Below, in pieces: positions 35,282 through 45,509 of a stretch of DNA of 64,000 nt. The notes below the pieces were generated by a model. It ran no database searches and had not been told where the DNA came from. It worked only from the letters and a program-made list of their open reading frames with translations. The position numbers and the translations under genes are program-made. Numbering within the stretch: position 1 is the first letter of the stretch; the number at the start of each line of letters is the position of its first letter. Origin of the DNA: UBA349 sp964444115 (GTDB lineage Archaea; Methanobacteriota; Methanobacteria; Methanobacteriales; Methanobacteriaceae); contig CAYUFT010000001.1 in assembly GCA_964444115.1 (NCBI GenBank), forward strand, positions 13,246-77,245. Direction: 5' to 3'.

Positions 35282-37234
35282 TTGAAAAATTATCAAAAGG
35301 ATAAAACTCCATTAATCACGGATGAAGAAGATTATGAGAGTACCTTTTATTTGCCCTGGGTTGAAAAAACATTTAAAATATCTAAAATTCTCTCATCAGT
35401 ATTAATATTACTGTCTATAATTATTTTGTTGGGCTGGATTCTGGATATATCCTTTTTAAAGGGCCTATTACTGGGCTCGGTAACTACTAGATTTAATACG
35501 GCTATTATTTTTCTGATTTTAGGAATTTCATCCTATCTTTTAAATGCCCGCCAAAATAATATTAAAAGTTTTTTAAATACAAAAAAGAATACGAATACAT
35601 TAATCTTGATTATAGCAATTATTATCTCTATTTATGGCCTTATATCTGTTTTACAATACTTATTCGGATTTTCACTACCTATAGATACTATTTTTCCATC
35701 TACTATTACTCAGCCCCGACTACTAACCTCTATTAACATTTTTTTATTTGGAATAATTTTATTTTTATTAACCAAAAGGACTAAAATCAAGGAAGCTCAA
35801 ATTCTATGCATTATTACTGGATTAATTGCTTATATGGGTCTTTTAACCTTTTTTACTGGTTCCGGAATTGGTAACACACCACATATCTATGCTCAGATGG
35901 CATTTTTATCAGCATTTTTAAATATCCTGGCTTCTATTAGTTTCATATCTATTTATCCTAAAGAAGGAGTTATGAAAGTTTTCCATCTAAGGAATACTGG
36001 GGGATTCATGGCCCGTACTTTGATTCCTACGTCTATATTCTCTATTTCTATAATGGGGATGCTGGTGGTTATAGTTGAAGAGACGGGCATTATCCATCAA
36101 CAATTTGGTGAGGTGCTTTTACTTACCATGATTGTAGGACTTTTAATTTTTTTAATATGGAGCTTTGCTTTTAAAATGAATAAAATTGATATTTCCAAAC
36201 GTAAATCTGATAAAAAAATTATCCAGGTTAAAAAATTCTTTGAAGAGACTATGGAGGGACTGGTTTATGGAATTATGGTTACCGACGCTCAACATAGGAT
36301 ACAATACATCAATAAAGGTATGGAAAATCTTTTTAAAATAGATAGTAGTGAACTGGTGGGGAAAAACTTTTTTAAAGATTCTCACTATATTTTGTCAATT
36401 ATTAATATTGAAGATCAGTATTTAAGGACATATAATACTCTAAAATCTGAATTTATTCGAAGCATAGCCGTTCCTAGTGCTGAAAAGACTTTATTTATAA
36501 GTGGGTGGATAATTCCTAAAATTAAAAATGGACAATTTGACGGGGTTATATTGACGGTATCTGATATAACCGTTAATAAAGAGGCAGAAAATGTTCTGGA
36601 GGCTTCTTTAAAAGAAAAAAATATTTTAATGGCGGAGATCCATCATCGGGTGAAAAATAATATGCAGATTATTTCCAGCTTATTAAGAATACAGTCCAGG
36701 TTCATTGAAGATGAAACCGCCCTAGAAGTTTTATTAGACAGTCAAAATCGTATAAAAACCATGGCGGCCGTGCACGAAAGTTTATATCAGAGTGAAAACT
36801 TTTCTCAGATTAATATGTCCCACTATATTTCTAAATTAATTAAGGACATGGAAAGCACCTATCAAACACTGAATAAAATTAATTTTTCAGTGGAGTCTTC
36901 CCCGGTTCGTCTGGCCATTGAAATGGCCATACCCGTAGGATTAATTATCAATGAATTAGTTACTAATTGTATTAAACACGCTTTTCCCCATGATAGTGAG
37001 GGTAGTATATCTATTATCTTCCAGAAAATCGACTCGGAGTATATTCTGGAGATTAAAGATGATGGTATTGGAATATCTGACAATTCAATCACTGAAAATA
37101 GTCCAAATATGGGCATGGAATTGGTAAATGCACTTATTGATCAAATTGATGGTAAATTAGAAGTTAAAAATTTAAATGGAACTATTATTACTATTAAATT
37201 TAGGAAAGTTCATTACTCATCCAGATTCAAATAA
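35282..37234 (+). CDS. Membrane sensor histidine kinase, PAS-HisKA_2
   Basis: A 650-residue kinase. Residues 30-300 contain about eight membrane helices. One PAS domain follows (about 318-440, with YGIMVTDAQHRIQYINKG). The kinase core has EIHHRVKNNMQIISSLLRIQ (HisKA_2 phospho-acceptor His), then VGLIINELVTNCIKHAF and DDGIGI in the ATPase. The start is TTG, supported by GGGAGG six bases upstream; the nearby ATG at 35278 reads into a stop. The core closely resembles that of the kinase at 25894-29205, but the sensor part is different. A T9 run just after the stop is a plausible terminator. Confidence 0.87.
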   Translation: MKNYQKDKTPLITDEEDYESTFYLPWVEKTFKISKILSSVLILLSIIILLGWILDISFLKGLLLGSVTTRFNTAIIFLILGISSYLLNARQNNIKSFLNTKKNTNTLILIIAIIISIYGLISVLQYLFGFSLPIDTIFPSTITQPRLLTSINIFLFGIILFLLTKRTKIKEAQILCIITGLIAYMGLLTFFTGSGIGNTPHIYAQMAFLSAFLNILASISFISIYPKEGVMKVFHLRNTGGFMARTLIPTSIFSISIMGMLVVIVEETGIIHQQFGEVLLLTMIVGLLIFLIWSFAFKMNKIDISKRKSDKKIIQVKKFFEETMEGLVYGIMVTDAQHRIQYINKGMENLFKIDSSELVGKNFFKDSHYILSIINIEDQYLRTYNTLKSEFIRSIAVPSAEKTLFISGWIIPKIKNGQFDGVILTVSDITVNKEAENVLEASLKEKNILMAEIHHRVKNNMQIISSLLRIQSRFIEDETALEVLLDSQNRIKTMAAVHESLYQSENFSQINMSHYISKLIKDMESTYQTLNKINFSVESSPVRLAIEMAIPVGLIINELVTNCIKHAFPHDSEGSISIIFQKIDSEYILEIKDDGIGISDNSITENSPNMGMELVNALIDQIDGKLEVKNLNGTIITIKFRKVHYSSRFK

Positions 37235-37243
37235 TTTTTTTTT
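37232..37243 (+). terminator. T-rich archaeal terminator after the sensor kinase
   Basis: An uninterrupted run of nine T overlaps the end of the kinase gene on its coding strand, the form of intrinsic archaeal terminators. The next gene is convergent and ends 55 bases away. Confidence 0.5.
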
Positions 37244-37297
37244 AAGTAAAAACAAGAATTATAATAAAAAAATGAAAAAGAAAGACCAATAGTCTTT

Positions 37298-39622
37298 CTA
37301 AAATGGTAGTTCTGCGTATGTTCCTTTCATCTTAGCAGTTGCCGTATTCCAATTGGTTATGTTACCCAGAGAATTACTATTACTGGTTGCATCCGCTTTA
37401 ACCCAGACCCCATCTATGAGAAACTCCGCCCAAACGTGTCCATAGACATTACCACTGGTAAAAGTGGCGTCGGCATGCACATATTTGGCTGCAATTCCGG
37501 CGGCCCGGGAAAGGGCCACTAAAAGATGGGAAAGGTCCACACAGTTTCCAACCTTGTTTTTCAAGGTATTCACTGCACCGTACTTGGTATTGTAGTAGAA
37601 ACTGTAACTGGTGTTGTTTCGAACCCAGTTAAAGATGGCCGTAGCTTTGTCCAGGGTGCTGGTTAGCCCGCTGGTTAGAGAAGATGCCAGGGCTGTAATG
37701 GTAGAGTCTGTGGATTGACAGTTTTTAGTTGGTTGCAGGTACTGGCTGGTACTGTTTTGATATACGGTGTCGTCAATAGTTACATAGCTAGGTAAACGAT
37801 TATTCAAACTCTGGAAATTCAGAATCTTGGCCAAGGTATAGGCCATGGTTTTAAATTGCATATTTCCTAGAGAAGTGTTCATAGAACCTGGAGCTGCATG
37901 GTTAGTATTGATGTAGTTCACTATACTTTGAGCCAGACTCACATAGTCACTAAGATACAAATTACCACTTAAGGTACTTCCACTGGATGTTGGATCACTG
38001 GATAATGTTTTTTGCTGCACACCGCTGCTTTTACCGCTGTTTAAGTTTAAAATTCCATTAGCCATGAGGTAGAGGAATTCACTAACTTTTAATTGCTGGG
38101 AATTCACAGTTACGTAATTAGGAAGCCTGTTATTGGTCTCTATGAATGATTTAAGGGAACTGGCCGCACTTTCAATAGTTGCCAGGGAGATAGTACTGGA
38201 AGTAGTATTTCCTGCAGACTCCGAAGAAGTGTTGGTATGTGCCGTTGAATTTATAGTTAAATTTCCGGAATAGTCAAAGAAATCGTTGTTCAAAACATTA
38301 CCGTATCTAAAGAGCGTATATCCTGTGGCACCATTATTTAAAGCAGTTTGAGTGTCATTAAGTAACTCGGCCGCTCCTAAAGGCGTGGGGTTAGAATCAG
38401 ATTCATAGGTCATGATACCGGCCCAAACCGGCTTACCATTAGAATGGCTGGATATGTACTTGGTTACCGAAGCAATCCAAGAAGCATCTTCCTTGTAATT
38501 TCCCTTGTAAATCATAGGGACCAGAACATCGAGATACTTTCCCAGAGTAGGGTAATCCTGTCCATAGTAATAGGCATTGCTGCTGGTCTCAGGCATGAGA
38601 GCTGCGGATAGAAGCGCAGAAGGATTAATGGCTTTCACTGCTGCAGAGATCTTGGCCACAATATTGGTAATGGCCTGGGTTCCATTGGTACTGTTATATG
38701 CTTTTCCGGCGTATCGGATGTAGTCCAGGTGTATTCCATTGATTCCATCAATTTTAGTGTAATTGGCAATTCTGGAAGTTAAATTGTTGATGTAACTGTT
38801 GGCATAGGTAGTATTGTACCCGGTCTTGGTAGTCGTGGTGTATTTGGTTTGATAAGTGGTTTTGTACTTAATGGTGTACTTGGTTTTATAAACATATTTA
38901 TAATAAGTCTTTTTTACCCATTTGTACTTTAATTTGTACTTCAGTTTACCTTTGTAGTAGTAGTAACTTTTGTAGTACTGTTTCACTGATTTCTTGTAGG
39001 CCACTTTCACTTTGGCCTTGTAGTAGTATTTGTAGGGTGTTTTCACAGCTACTTTGCTGGATGTTGTAACCTGATAGGTGTACTTACCGGTGGGATCTAT
39101 GAAATTTCCATTGTCTTTTAAACAGATTACCCAGGCACTTACTCGAATACTGGAATTTTTAGCTTTACTTAAAAATGCGGTGAGGTTGGTCTTATATTTG
39201 GCATCATTTAAAGCAGCCTGTTCTAAGAATATGTCCTCAATTCCGCCTTCTTTAATCTGGGTAAAGTTTATTTTTCCCATATCATAAGCTTTAACCCACA
39301 TAGAACCGTGAGCTGAGTTACTGTTGTCACTGGCTGGTGCACTGCTGGTACTGGTCTGAGGAGTACTAGAATTAGTACTGGTCGAAATATTGTTACTGCC
39401 ATTGCTGTTGTTGGTTTGATTGTTTGAATTATTGGAATCAAATGTTTCTAATGGTGTAGAACTGTTTGTATCAGTGTCATTTACTGATGTTGCGTTTACT
39501 AGTGTTTCTGCGTATATAACATTGGAGTTTAGAAATGCTAAGCAAATCGTTAATACGAAAACTATCTGTAAGTTTCGTGAAATTATTACCGCCTCCATAT
39601 CAACGAGGCCTAATATGGTCAT
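37298..39622 (-). CDS. Secreted pseudomurein-binding protein with GH-like and transglutaminase-like domains
   Basis: A 774-residue exported protein. A signal peptide starts at Met1 or, more likely, Met9 (39598). After an Asn/Ser/Thr-rich linker comes a TIM-barrel glycoside-hydrolase-like domain (about 105-450) with GINGIHLDYIRYAG and YLDVLVPMIYKGNY. A Lys/Tyr-rich stretch (195-266) is inserted in this domain. Two pseudomurein-binding repeats follow (about 480-527 and 556-602, with a partial third). The C-terminal transglutaminase-like domain has Cys694 (GNCVDLSHLL), His729 (GHVWAEF) and Asp744 (KADAT), as in the pseudomurein endoisopeptidases PeiW/PeiP. It is likely an autolysin for wall remodelling. 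Whether the barrel domain is catalytic is unknown. Confidence 0.87.
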   Translation of the reverse strand: MTILGLVDMEAVIISRNLQIVFVLTICLAFLNSNVIYAETLVNATSVNDTDTNSSTPLETFDSNNSNNQTNNSNGSNNISTSTNSSTPQTSTSSAPASDNSNSAHGSMWVKAYDMGKINFTQIKEGGIEDIFLEQAALNDAKYKTNLTAFLSKAKNSSIRVSAWVICLKDNGNFIDPTGKYTYQVTTSSKVAVKTPYKYYYKAKVKVAYKKSVKQYYKSYYYYKGKLKYKLKYKWVKKTYYKYVYKTKYTIKYKTTYQTKYTTTTKTGYNTTYANSYINNLTSRIANYTKIDGINGIHLDYIRYAGKAYNSTNGTQAITNIVAKISAAVKAINPSALLSAALMPETSSNAYYYGQDYPTLGKYLDVLVPMIYKGNYKEDASWIASVTKYISSHSNGKPVWAGIMTYESDSNPTPLGAAELLNDTQTALNNGATGYTLFRYGNVLNNDFFDYSGNLTINSTAHTNTSSESAGNTTSSTISLATIESAASSLKSFIETNNRLPNYVTVNSQQLKVSEFLYLMANGILNLNSGKSSGVQQKTLSSDPTSSGSTLSGNLYLSDYVSLAQSIVNYINTNHAAPGSMNTSLGNMQFKTMAYTLAKILNFQSLNNRLPSYVTIDDTVYQNSTSQYLQPTKNCQSTDSTITALASSLTSGLTSTLDKATAIFNWVRNNTSYSFYYNTKYGAVNTLKNKVGNCVDLSHLLVALSRAAGIAAKYVHADATFTSGNVYGHVWAEFLIDGVWVKADATSNSNSLGNITNWNTATAKMKGTYAELPF

Positions 39623-40430
39623 ATTTTACTGATTAATATGATTAAACAGTTAAATTTGATAAAAGGCCTAGCTGATAAAACATATGGTCTTTAAATTACT
39701 ATATAAATATTTTGATTTAAAATTGAAAAAAAGGGATTATATGGGCCTTTTAAATTAAAAGGGGCCTTATTAGAAAGTTTTATATTTAATTATGATGGAA
39801 CTGACTTGTTGGGAGCTTATTTTAACTGAAAAGTTTTTGAAATAGCTTTTTTTAAGAATAAGCCCATCATTTAAGACCATTTTATTTATCATGAGTACCA
39901 TGGTAACTTATTTAATAACTTAGTTCTACTGGTGAAGAATAATAAGGCCATTTAATAATTAATATGGATTATTAATCTACTAAATAAACTTAATTTGATA
40001 TAAATTCATTTTAAGGGGTTTAATATTTTAATATTTCATAATTTTATCTAAATCACAATTATGAGTCAGAATAGATCCGTCTGTAGTGTAATAAATTGTA
40101 GCTTAAATGTTCATAATGGTCTACCATTGGGAATTATAATCGTTGAAATAAAGTGAAATTAATGGAATACATTTAAATAATGTTCTGCGTTATTATAATG
40201 GTTGTTATACTTCTTAGAATATTTTAAATAATGATAATTAATTAAATTAAAATATTAATATCAAAAATTAGTTTAATCAAATAATTAATACTCAAACTAA
40301 TTTATAAAACATAATAACTAATTAAAATTATAAGAATTCTAATTATTCAAGATCCACATCTAATACTTTACCTCAGATAATATGTCTATAATATATTTAC
40401 TTCAAATAATCCCCTCATATCAGTGATATC
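39623..40430. other. Long divergent intergenic region
   Basis: 808 bases between the wall-lytic protein gene (minus) and the GT39-like gene (plus). I find no credible gene, tRNA or ordered repeat. The sequence is A+T-rich throughout, with many short TATA-like runs. Confidence 0.5.
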
Positions 40431-42242
40431 ATGATTTCATTTCGTAAAATTTACAATAATCTGGAAAAAAGACCTTTTTGGGTTTATTCCATCATTTTAA
40501 TAGCTTTTGCAATTATTTTTACCATTTACTTACTTGAAGTGCAGATTAGAATTGGAGTAATTTACTGGGACGTATATCTTTATTTAAACAATGCCCTAAT
40601 GTTTGCAGGACTAGGTGAGGGCTACAAAATTTACCTATCTCCTTTAATCCCCTTTTTAACATCGCTACTGTATCGTGCTGGTTTTGTATACCAGGCCTCT
40701 CTTTATTCAGTGACGAGTTTAATATTTGTTCTGGGTATTTATGGAATGTATTTACTACTAAATCTTCGCTTTTCACATCTAAAAAGCTTTGCCGGGGCCA
40801 TAATATTTACCTCATGTTCAGTTGTACTTCCGTGGGCTGCATCCGGAAATTTGGATGTCCCCGCAGCATGTTTTTCCATTTGGACTATATTTTTAGCAGT
40901 GTATGGTCTTGAAAAAAATAATAAAGCCATTTACTTCATATTTCCCGCGGCAGCTCTGGCTTTCCTTACCCGATATACTTCGGGCTTACTTATTTTACCC
41001 ATTTTATTCTTATTTATAACCCATTATTTTGATAAGGGATTTACTAAAAGTGAAATAAAAAAAATAGCCATTAGTATCGTTCTGGGAATTTTAATATTCC
41101 TTCCCTTTGTTGGATTTTTTTATACTAATTTAGGAAACCCCTTCCCCTTCTTAGACCAATTCGGGGTTAGTGTGGAAAATCACGCTTCTACCAGAGATCC
41201 TGGATTAATGCCAGATAAGGCTTATTATTTAAAAAATATTCCTAACTATATTTCCACTTATCCATTAAATGATTCTAGACTTGATTTCGGATCAATGATG
41301 ACCCCTAACACGGGCCAGGTTAATCCTATTGCTTACTTAATCCTGATTTTAACTGGTTTGGGCCTTATTTCCTATGTTTCCGGGATTTTAAATAAATTAT
41401 GGGGTTTTTTAAAGAATAATTGTCTATATCGTGCTACCAAAAAGAATACTAGCTCTGCGAAGAATATTAATAAAAAATTAGATTCATGGCTCAATAATAG
41501 ATATGTCCTACCTATAATGGTTTTTTTAGTTGAAATTTTGATTATTTTATTTATTATCAGCTTAGGAGGTAATTCATACTTAATAAGTGAACTTCTAATG
41601 TTTTCCACTATTTTAATTACCTATTTTGCCTTGCGAAAAATTGAAATCATTAAGGGACTGGAAATCAAAAAGGCCTTTAGAATCGATTTAATGATTTTAA
41701 TATGGTTTTTAACCTATCTTATTTCTCACAGTTTTTTATCCATAAAGGTGGATAGATATTTTATCACCATGATTCCAGCTGTGGTCTATTTCATGGTTCT
41801 GGGACTTTCCAATACAGGTAATCTTATAGCGAGATTAACTAATAAATTAAACCATAAAAAAATCATATCTGGAGTTTTGATTTTAATTTTAGGTGTAACT
41901 CTATTTGCTTCTGCCCTGCAACCTTATGAAGACAAGGTTCCTTACAAGGTTTATGGATTTTTGGAAGAAGGAGCAAAAATGATGAAAACCTATGATCCCC
42001 AATACAAAGAACAGGTCATTTTTTCAGATCAATGGCCTGCTTTAAGCTGGTATCTTAAAATGGATGTTCAGAGGGGATATCCGCAGGATTTTAAAACGTC
42101 TGATGAATTTTCACAGATGCTTAAAAATTCCAATGCCACCTATTTCATAAGTACTAATGGAAGAGGTTCTTTGAATATGGAGGGCTATAGCAAAGTAGCT
42201 AATGACAAAATTGTTTATATTTATAAAAGAAATGGAGTATAA
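40431..42242 (+). CDS. GT39-like membrane glycosyltransferase, copy 1
   Basis: A 603-residue polytopic protein. The first extracytoplasmic loop has GVIYWDVYLYLNNALMFAG, where the Asp of YWD is at the catalytic position of GT-C/GT39 (ArnT/PMT-like) enzymes that use polyprenyl-phosphate sugars. AFLTRYTSGLLILPILFL is a second conserved block. It is closely paralogous to the next gene. Likely role: sugar transfer to protein or lipid on the outer face, fed by DPM1-like enzymes such as the one at 45510. Confidence 0.82.
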   Translation: MISFRKIYNNLEKRPFWVYSIILIAFAIIFTIYLLEVQIRIGVIYWDVYLYLNNALMFAGLGEGYKIYLSPLIPFLTSLLYRAGFVYQASLYSVTSLIFVLGIYGMYLLLNLRFSHLKSFAGAIIFTSCSVVLPWAASGNLDVPAACFSIWTIFLAVYGLEKNNKAIYFIFPAAALAFLTRYTSGLLILPILFLFITHYFDKGFTKSEIKKIAISIVLGILIFLPFVGFFYTNLGNPFPFLDQFGVSVENHASTRDPGLMPDKAYYLKNIPNYISTYPLNDSRLDFGSMMTPNTGQVNPIAYLILILTGLGLISYVSGILNKLWGFLKNNCLYRATKKNTSSAKNINKKLDSWLNNRYVLPIMVFLVEILIILFIISLGGNSYLISELLMFSTILITYFALRKIEIIKGLEIKKAFRIDLMILIWFLTYLISHSFLSIKVDRYFITMIPAVVYFMVLGLSNTGNLIARLTNKLNHKKIISGVLILILGVTLFASALQPYEDKVPYKVYGFLEEGAKMMKTYDPQYKEQVIFSDQWPALSWYLKMDVQRGYPQDFKTSDEFSQMLKNSNATYFISTNGRGSLNMEGYSKVANDKIVYIYKRNGV

Positions 42243-42383
42243 TAAGAAGAATTGTATTTTAATATTAAATAATTAAATTAAATATTAAATTTAAAATATA
42301 TTATCATTTCAATTATTATGGTAAATTGAAATTATTCCCCTCTATAAAATAACAGAATTTATTAAATGTATTGAGGCCTCAAA

Positions 42384-44096
42384 ATGGAAAAAATAAAAAA
42401 ATGCATGGCCAATAATAAGCCTTCCTGGATAGCATTCACCCTCTTGGCAGTTATAACTGCTATTTTCACCTATGCTCTAGTTACCATACAATCTCAAATT
42501 GGAGTTTACTACTGGGACATATTTTTATATCTAAATAATGCTCTTAAAATGGCGGGGATGGGGGTGGGTGATACTCTTTATTTATCCCCCTTTTTACCAT
42601 TTATCACCTCACTATTTTTCAGAGCAGATTTTGTCTATGAATCAACTTTATTTGCGGTCAGTGGATTTTTTTACTTCTTAGGAACCTTGGGCCTTTACTT
42701 ACTTTTAAAAATGAGATTCAATGAATGGGAAAGTTTGGTCGGTGCCTTATCCTTTGCTACATTCACCGTGGTTCTTATATGGGCCGTTTCCGGAGCACTG
42801 GACGTTCCAGCAATTTCCCTATCCATATGGGCCCTGTACTTCACCTTACTGGCCGTAAAAAAAGATTCAAAATTCTTTTATCTTGCTTTTCCTGTGGCCA
42901 TGCTGGCCTTTTTAACCAGATATACTTCGGGTTTAATTTTAATCCCCATGCTCCTGGTAATTTATATAAACCGCCCCCAAGGTCAGGATATAAAAAAAGC
43001 TATAAAAGGAATAGTTTTAGGTGTATTGATCTATTTACCATTCATGTTCTATTTTAAAAGACAGGTAGGGAATCTTTTCCCATTTTTCCAGCAATTTTCA
43101 GGATCGGCATCAGGTGCAGTGTCTTCTGCTAACCCTGGATACAGTCTAGATACCCTATATTATTTTAAACACATACCAGAATACATTTCGTCCCAGGCTA
43201 TCAGTGGATATCAAAACATGCTATGGCCGTCTTATAGCAGCCCCACTATACTGGCCTATGTTTTACTTGGAATTTTAATGGTGGGAATTTTAATCTATCT
43301 ATTTAAAATATTTAAACAGTTATTTGCTGAGTTTAAAACTCTTAAAAATGGAAATGAATCACTAAGTACTGAGGGTAAATTAAATAATCTGAAATCGTTT
43401 TACTTCCGGCTGGCGGCCGTTATTATCTCGGTGATTGTTCTAGTAGGAACTTATTCTCAGGTTTCTTATGCGGTTAGTGAAGTTATCATGGTTGTGATGT
43501 CCATTTCTATTTATCTCCTCTTAAAGGATTTAGATTTGAAATATCTGGACCTGGATATCTTGTTTTTAACCTGGTTTCTGGCCTTCCTGATTATGCACAG
43601 TGCCCATCCAGTTAAGGTAGATCGTTATTTCATAACCATGGCCCCACCACTGGCCTATGGGATTGCCTTAGGTATTAATCAAATATCCAGCTTAATTAAA
43701 TACAAATTTAAAGGAATTAATGCCACCTCAGCTCTGATTTCTGTGTTTCTGGTATTTTCCATAATATTTTCCACAGTTACCTATATTGATGCCATTCCCC
43801 ACTCTGATCCCCAGGTTGAATCAGAACAAGCTGCCGCCCAATGGCTCATGAGTTACGATCCTGACTACAAAAACAAGACCATTGCTGCGGATAGAGGTCC
43901 GGCCTTTAGCTGGTATCTTAAAAAATATGTATTTACGCGTATCCCTCTAAAAGTGACCCACGAAGTATTTACTCAGCTCATTGCTGAAATTGATCCTGAA
44001 TATTACTTGTACGTTCAATCACAGACTCCTCTTAATTTAGAAGGTTACCATGTCCTTAAACAAGTAGATAACGTGCTCATTTATCAGAAAGATTAA
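42384..44096 (+). CDS. GT39-like membrane glycosyltransferase, copy 2
   Basis: A 570-residue paralogue of the preceding gene, with GVYYWDIFLYLNNALKMAG and AFLTRYTSGLILIPMLLV in the same order. The cytoplasmic loop before the last helices is shorter. The pair looks like an old tandem duplication, because identity is concentrated in the N-terminal catalytic third and around HPVKVDRYFITM / SIKVDRYFITM. It is 141 bases from copy 1 and probably has the same donor type. Confidence 0.82.
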   Translation: MEKIKKCMANNKPSWIAFTLLAVITAIFTYALVTIQSQIGVYYWDIFLYLNNALKMAGMGVGDTLYLSPFLPFITSLFFRADFVYESTLFAVSGFFYFLGTLGLYLLLKMRFNEWESLVGALSFATFTVVLIWAVSGALDVPAISLSIWALYFTLLAVKKDSKFFYLAFPVAMLAFLTRYTSGLILIPMLLVIYINRPQGQDIKKAIKGIVLGVLIYLPFMFYFKRQVGNLFPFFQQFSGSASGAVSSANPGYSLDTLYYFKHIPEYISSQAISGYQNMLWPSYSSPTILAYVLLGILMVGILIYLFKIFKQLFAEFKTLKNGNESLSTEGKLNNLKSFYFRLAAVIISVIVLVGTYSQVSYAVSEVIMVVMSISIYLLLKDLDLKYLDLDILFLTWFLAFLIMHSAHPVKVDRYFITMAPPLAYGIALGINQISSLIKYKFKGINATSALISVFLVFSIIFSTVTYIDAIPHSDPQVESEQAAAQWLMSYDPDYKNKTIAADRGPAFSWYLKKYVFTRIPLKVTHEVFTQLIAEIDPEYYLYVQSQTPLNLEGYHVLKQVDNVLIYQKD

Positions 44097-44446
44097 ATTT
44101 TTATTTCATTAAATTTTCATTCTTTAATTATTCATTATTTTTTAAATTGAAAGTTGACCAGGACATTTTTACTTAATTTATAAGAAAAATATATAGGCTT
44201 TTAAATGAAAATTAAGTTAAATTAATTACTTGTGATGGATATTATAATAAATTCTCAAGGAATAATAAATTCTCAAGGAATAACAAATTCTCAAGGAATA
44301 ACAAATTCTCAAGGATATTATAAAAAAATTATATGGAATTATTATATGGAATAAAAAATAAAATACAAAATACATTAATTGTTATTCACTAAATTTAAGT
44401 TCATTTTAACAGATTTAAAGAGATTTAATAATTAGGAGATTTATTT
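44097..44446. other. Intergenic region with an 18-base tandem repeat
   Basis: 350 bases, no gene. Holds the 18-base repeat array at 44249-44320 and T-rich runs just after 44096 that may end transcription of the GT39-like gene. AGGAGA at the right end is the ribosome site of the next gene. Confidence 0.5.
44249..44320. repeat. Four tandem 18-base repeats AAATTCTCAAGGAATAAY
   Basis: AAATTCTCAAGG begins at 44249, 44267, 44285 and 44303, an exact 18-base period with almost perfect copies. It lies about 130-200 bases upstream of the epimerase gene, outside any gene. Confidence 0.85.
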
Positions 44447-45391
44447 ATGGAAACTCAAAGAATTTTAGTTACTGGAGGCTCTGGATTCATTGGCACTAAC
44501 CTGGTAAACGACCTTAGAAGTCGTGGCCACGAAGTACTGGCTCTGGATCTTTTACATCATGAAATAGATGATTATGTGCGGGCGGATGTTAAAAATTATC
44601 GTCAAATAGAACGCGTATTTGATAATAACGATAAATTTGACTATGTATATCATTTGGCTGCAGAATATGGCCGTTGGAATGGGGAAGACTACTATGAAAA
44701 CCTGTGGGAAACCAATGTAATTGGATCCAAACACATGATCCGACTCCAGGAAAAATTAAAGTTCAGAATGATATTCTTCTCCTCAGCAGAAGTCTACGGG
44801 GATTACAATGGAGTAATGAGTGAAGATGTAATGGTGGACAAGCCTATATCTGATACTTATCAAATGAATGATTATGCCATCACCAAGTGGGCCGGAGAAC
44901 TCATGTGCATGAATTCGGCCACCATGCATGATACCGAAACGGTTAGAGTACGACCGGTAAACTGTTACGGGCCACATGAAGCTTACTCTAAATATAAAGG
45001 ATTCATACCAATATTCATTTACCACGCCCTCCACAACAAACCATACGACGTTTACATGGGCCACAAAAGGATAATTGATTATGTGGAAGATACGGCACGT
45101 ACCTTTGCCAATATTGTGGACAACTTTATCCCTGGTGAGGCCTACAATGTGGGCAGTAAACAGGAATGGGAACACGAAATTAAAGAATATTCAGACATGG
45201 TTCTGGATGCCGTGGGAATTGATGATTCCATTGTAACTTACCATGAAGAAGAGGCCTTTACCACTAAAGTAAAAACCATGGATTTCTCTAAAGCTATTAA
45301 GGATTTAAAGCATAATCCACAAGTTACACCTCAAGAAGGAATCAAGAAAACAGTAGAATGGATGAAATGGTATTATCGGATTGATGAATAA
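44447..45391 (+). CDS. NAD-dependent epimerase/dehydratase (extended SDR)
   Basis: A 314-residue SDR. ILVTGGSGFIGTNLV is the Rossmann Gly motif, FFSSAEVYGDYNG gives the active-site Ser, and QMNDYAITKWAGEL gives the catalytic Tyr-x3-Lys. It belongs to the nucleotide-sugar epimerase group; the exact sugar is unknown. A good AGGAGA ribosome site precedes the ATG. The last 34 bases including the stop are duplicated just downstream. Confidence 0.85.
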   Translation: METQRILVTGGSGFIGTNLVNDLRSRGHEVLALDLLHHEIDDYVRADVKNYRQIERVFDNNDKFDYVYHLAAEYGRWNGEDYYENLWETNVIGSKHMIRLQEKLKFRMIFFSSAEVYGDYNGVMSEDVMVDKPISDTYQMNDYAITKWAGELMCMNSATMHDTETVRVRPVNCYGPHEAYSKYKGFIPIFIYHALHNKPYDVYMGHKRIIDYVEDTARTFANIVDNFIPGEAYNVGSKQEWEHEIKEYSDMVLDAVGIDDSIVTYHEEEAFTTKVKTMDFSKAIKDLKHNPQVTPQEGIKKTVEWMKWYYRIDE

Positions 45392-45443
45392 ATATTAAAA
45401 ATATTAATATGGATGAAATGGTATTATCGGATTGATGAATAAT
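45358..45443. repeat. Duplicated 3' end of the epimerase gene (offset 51)
   Basis: The 34 bases beginning ATGGATGAAATGGTATTATC at 45358, which contain the natural stop, recur exactly at 45409. The copy is separated by AT-rich filler and includes its own TAA in the same register (51 is divisible by three). Confidence 0.85.
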
Positions 45444-45509
45444 AATTAAAATATGGATTAATAATGGTTCAATTAAGAATCTAAATTTATAAAATCAGGA
45501 AACAATATC

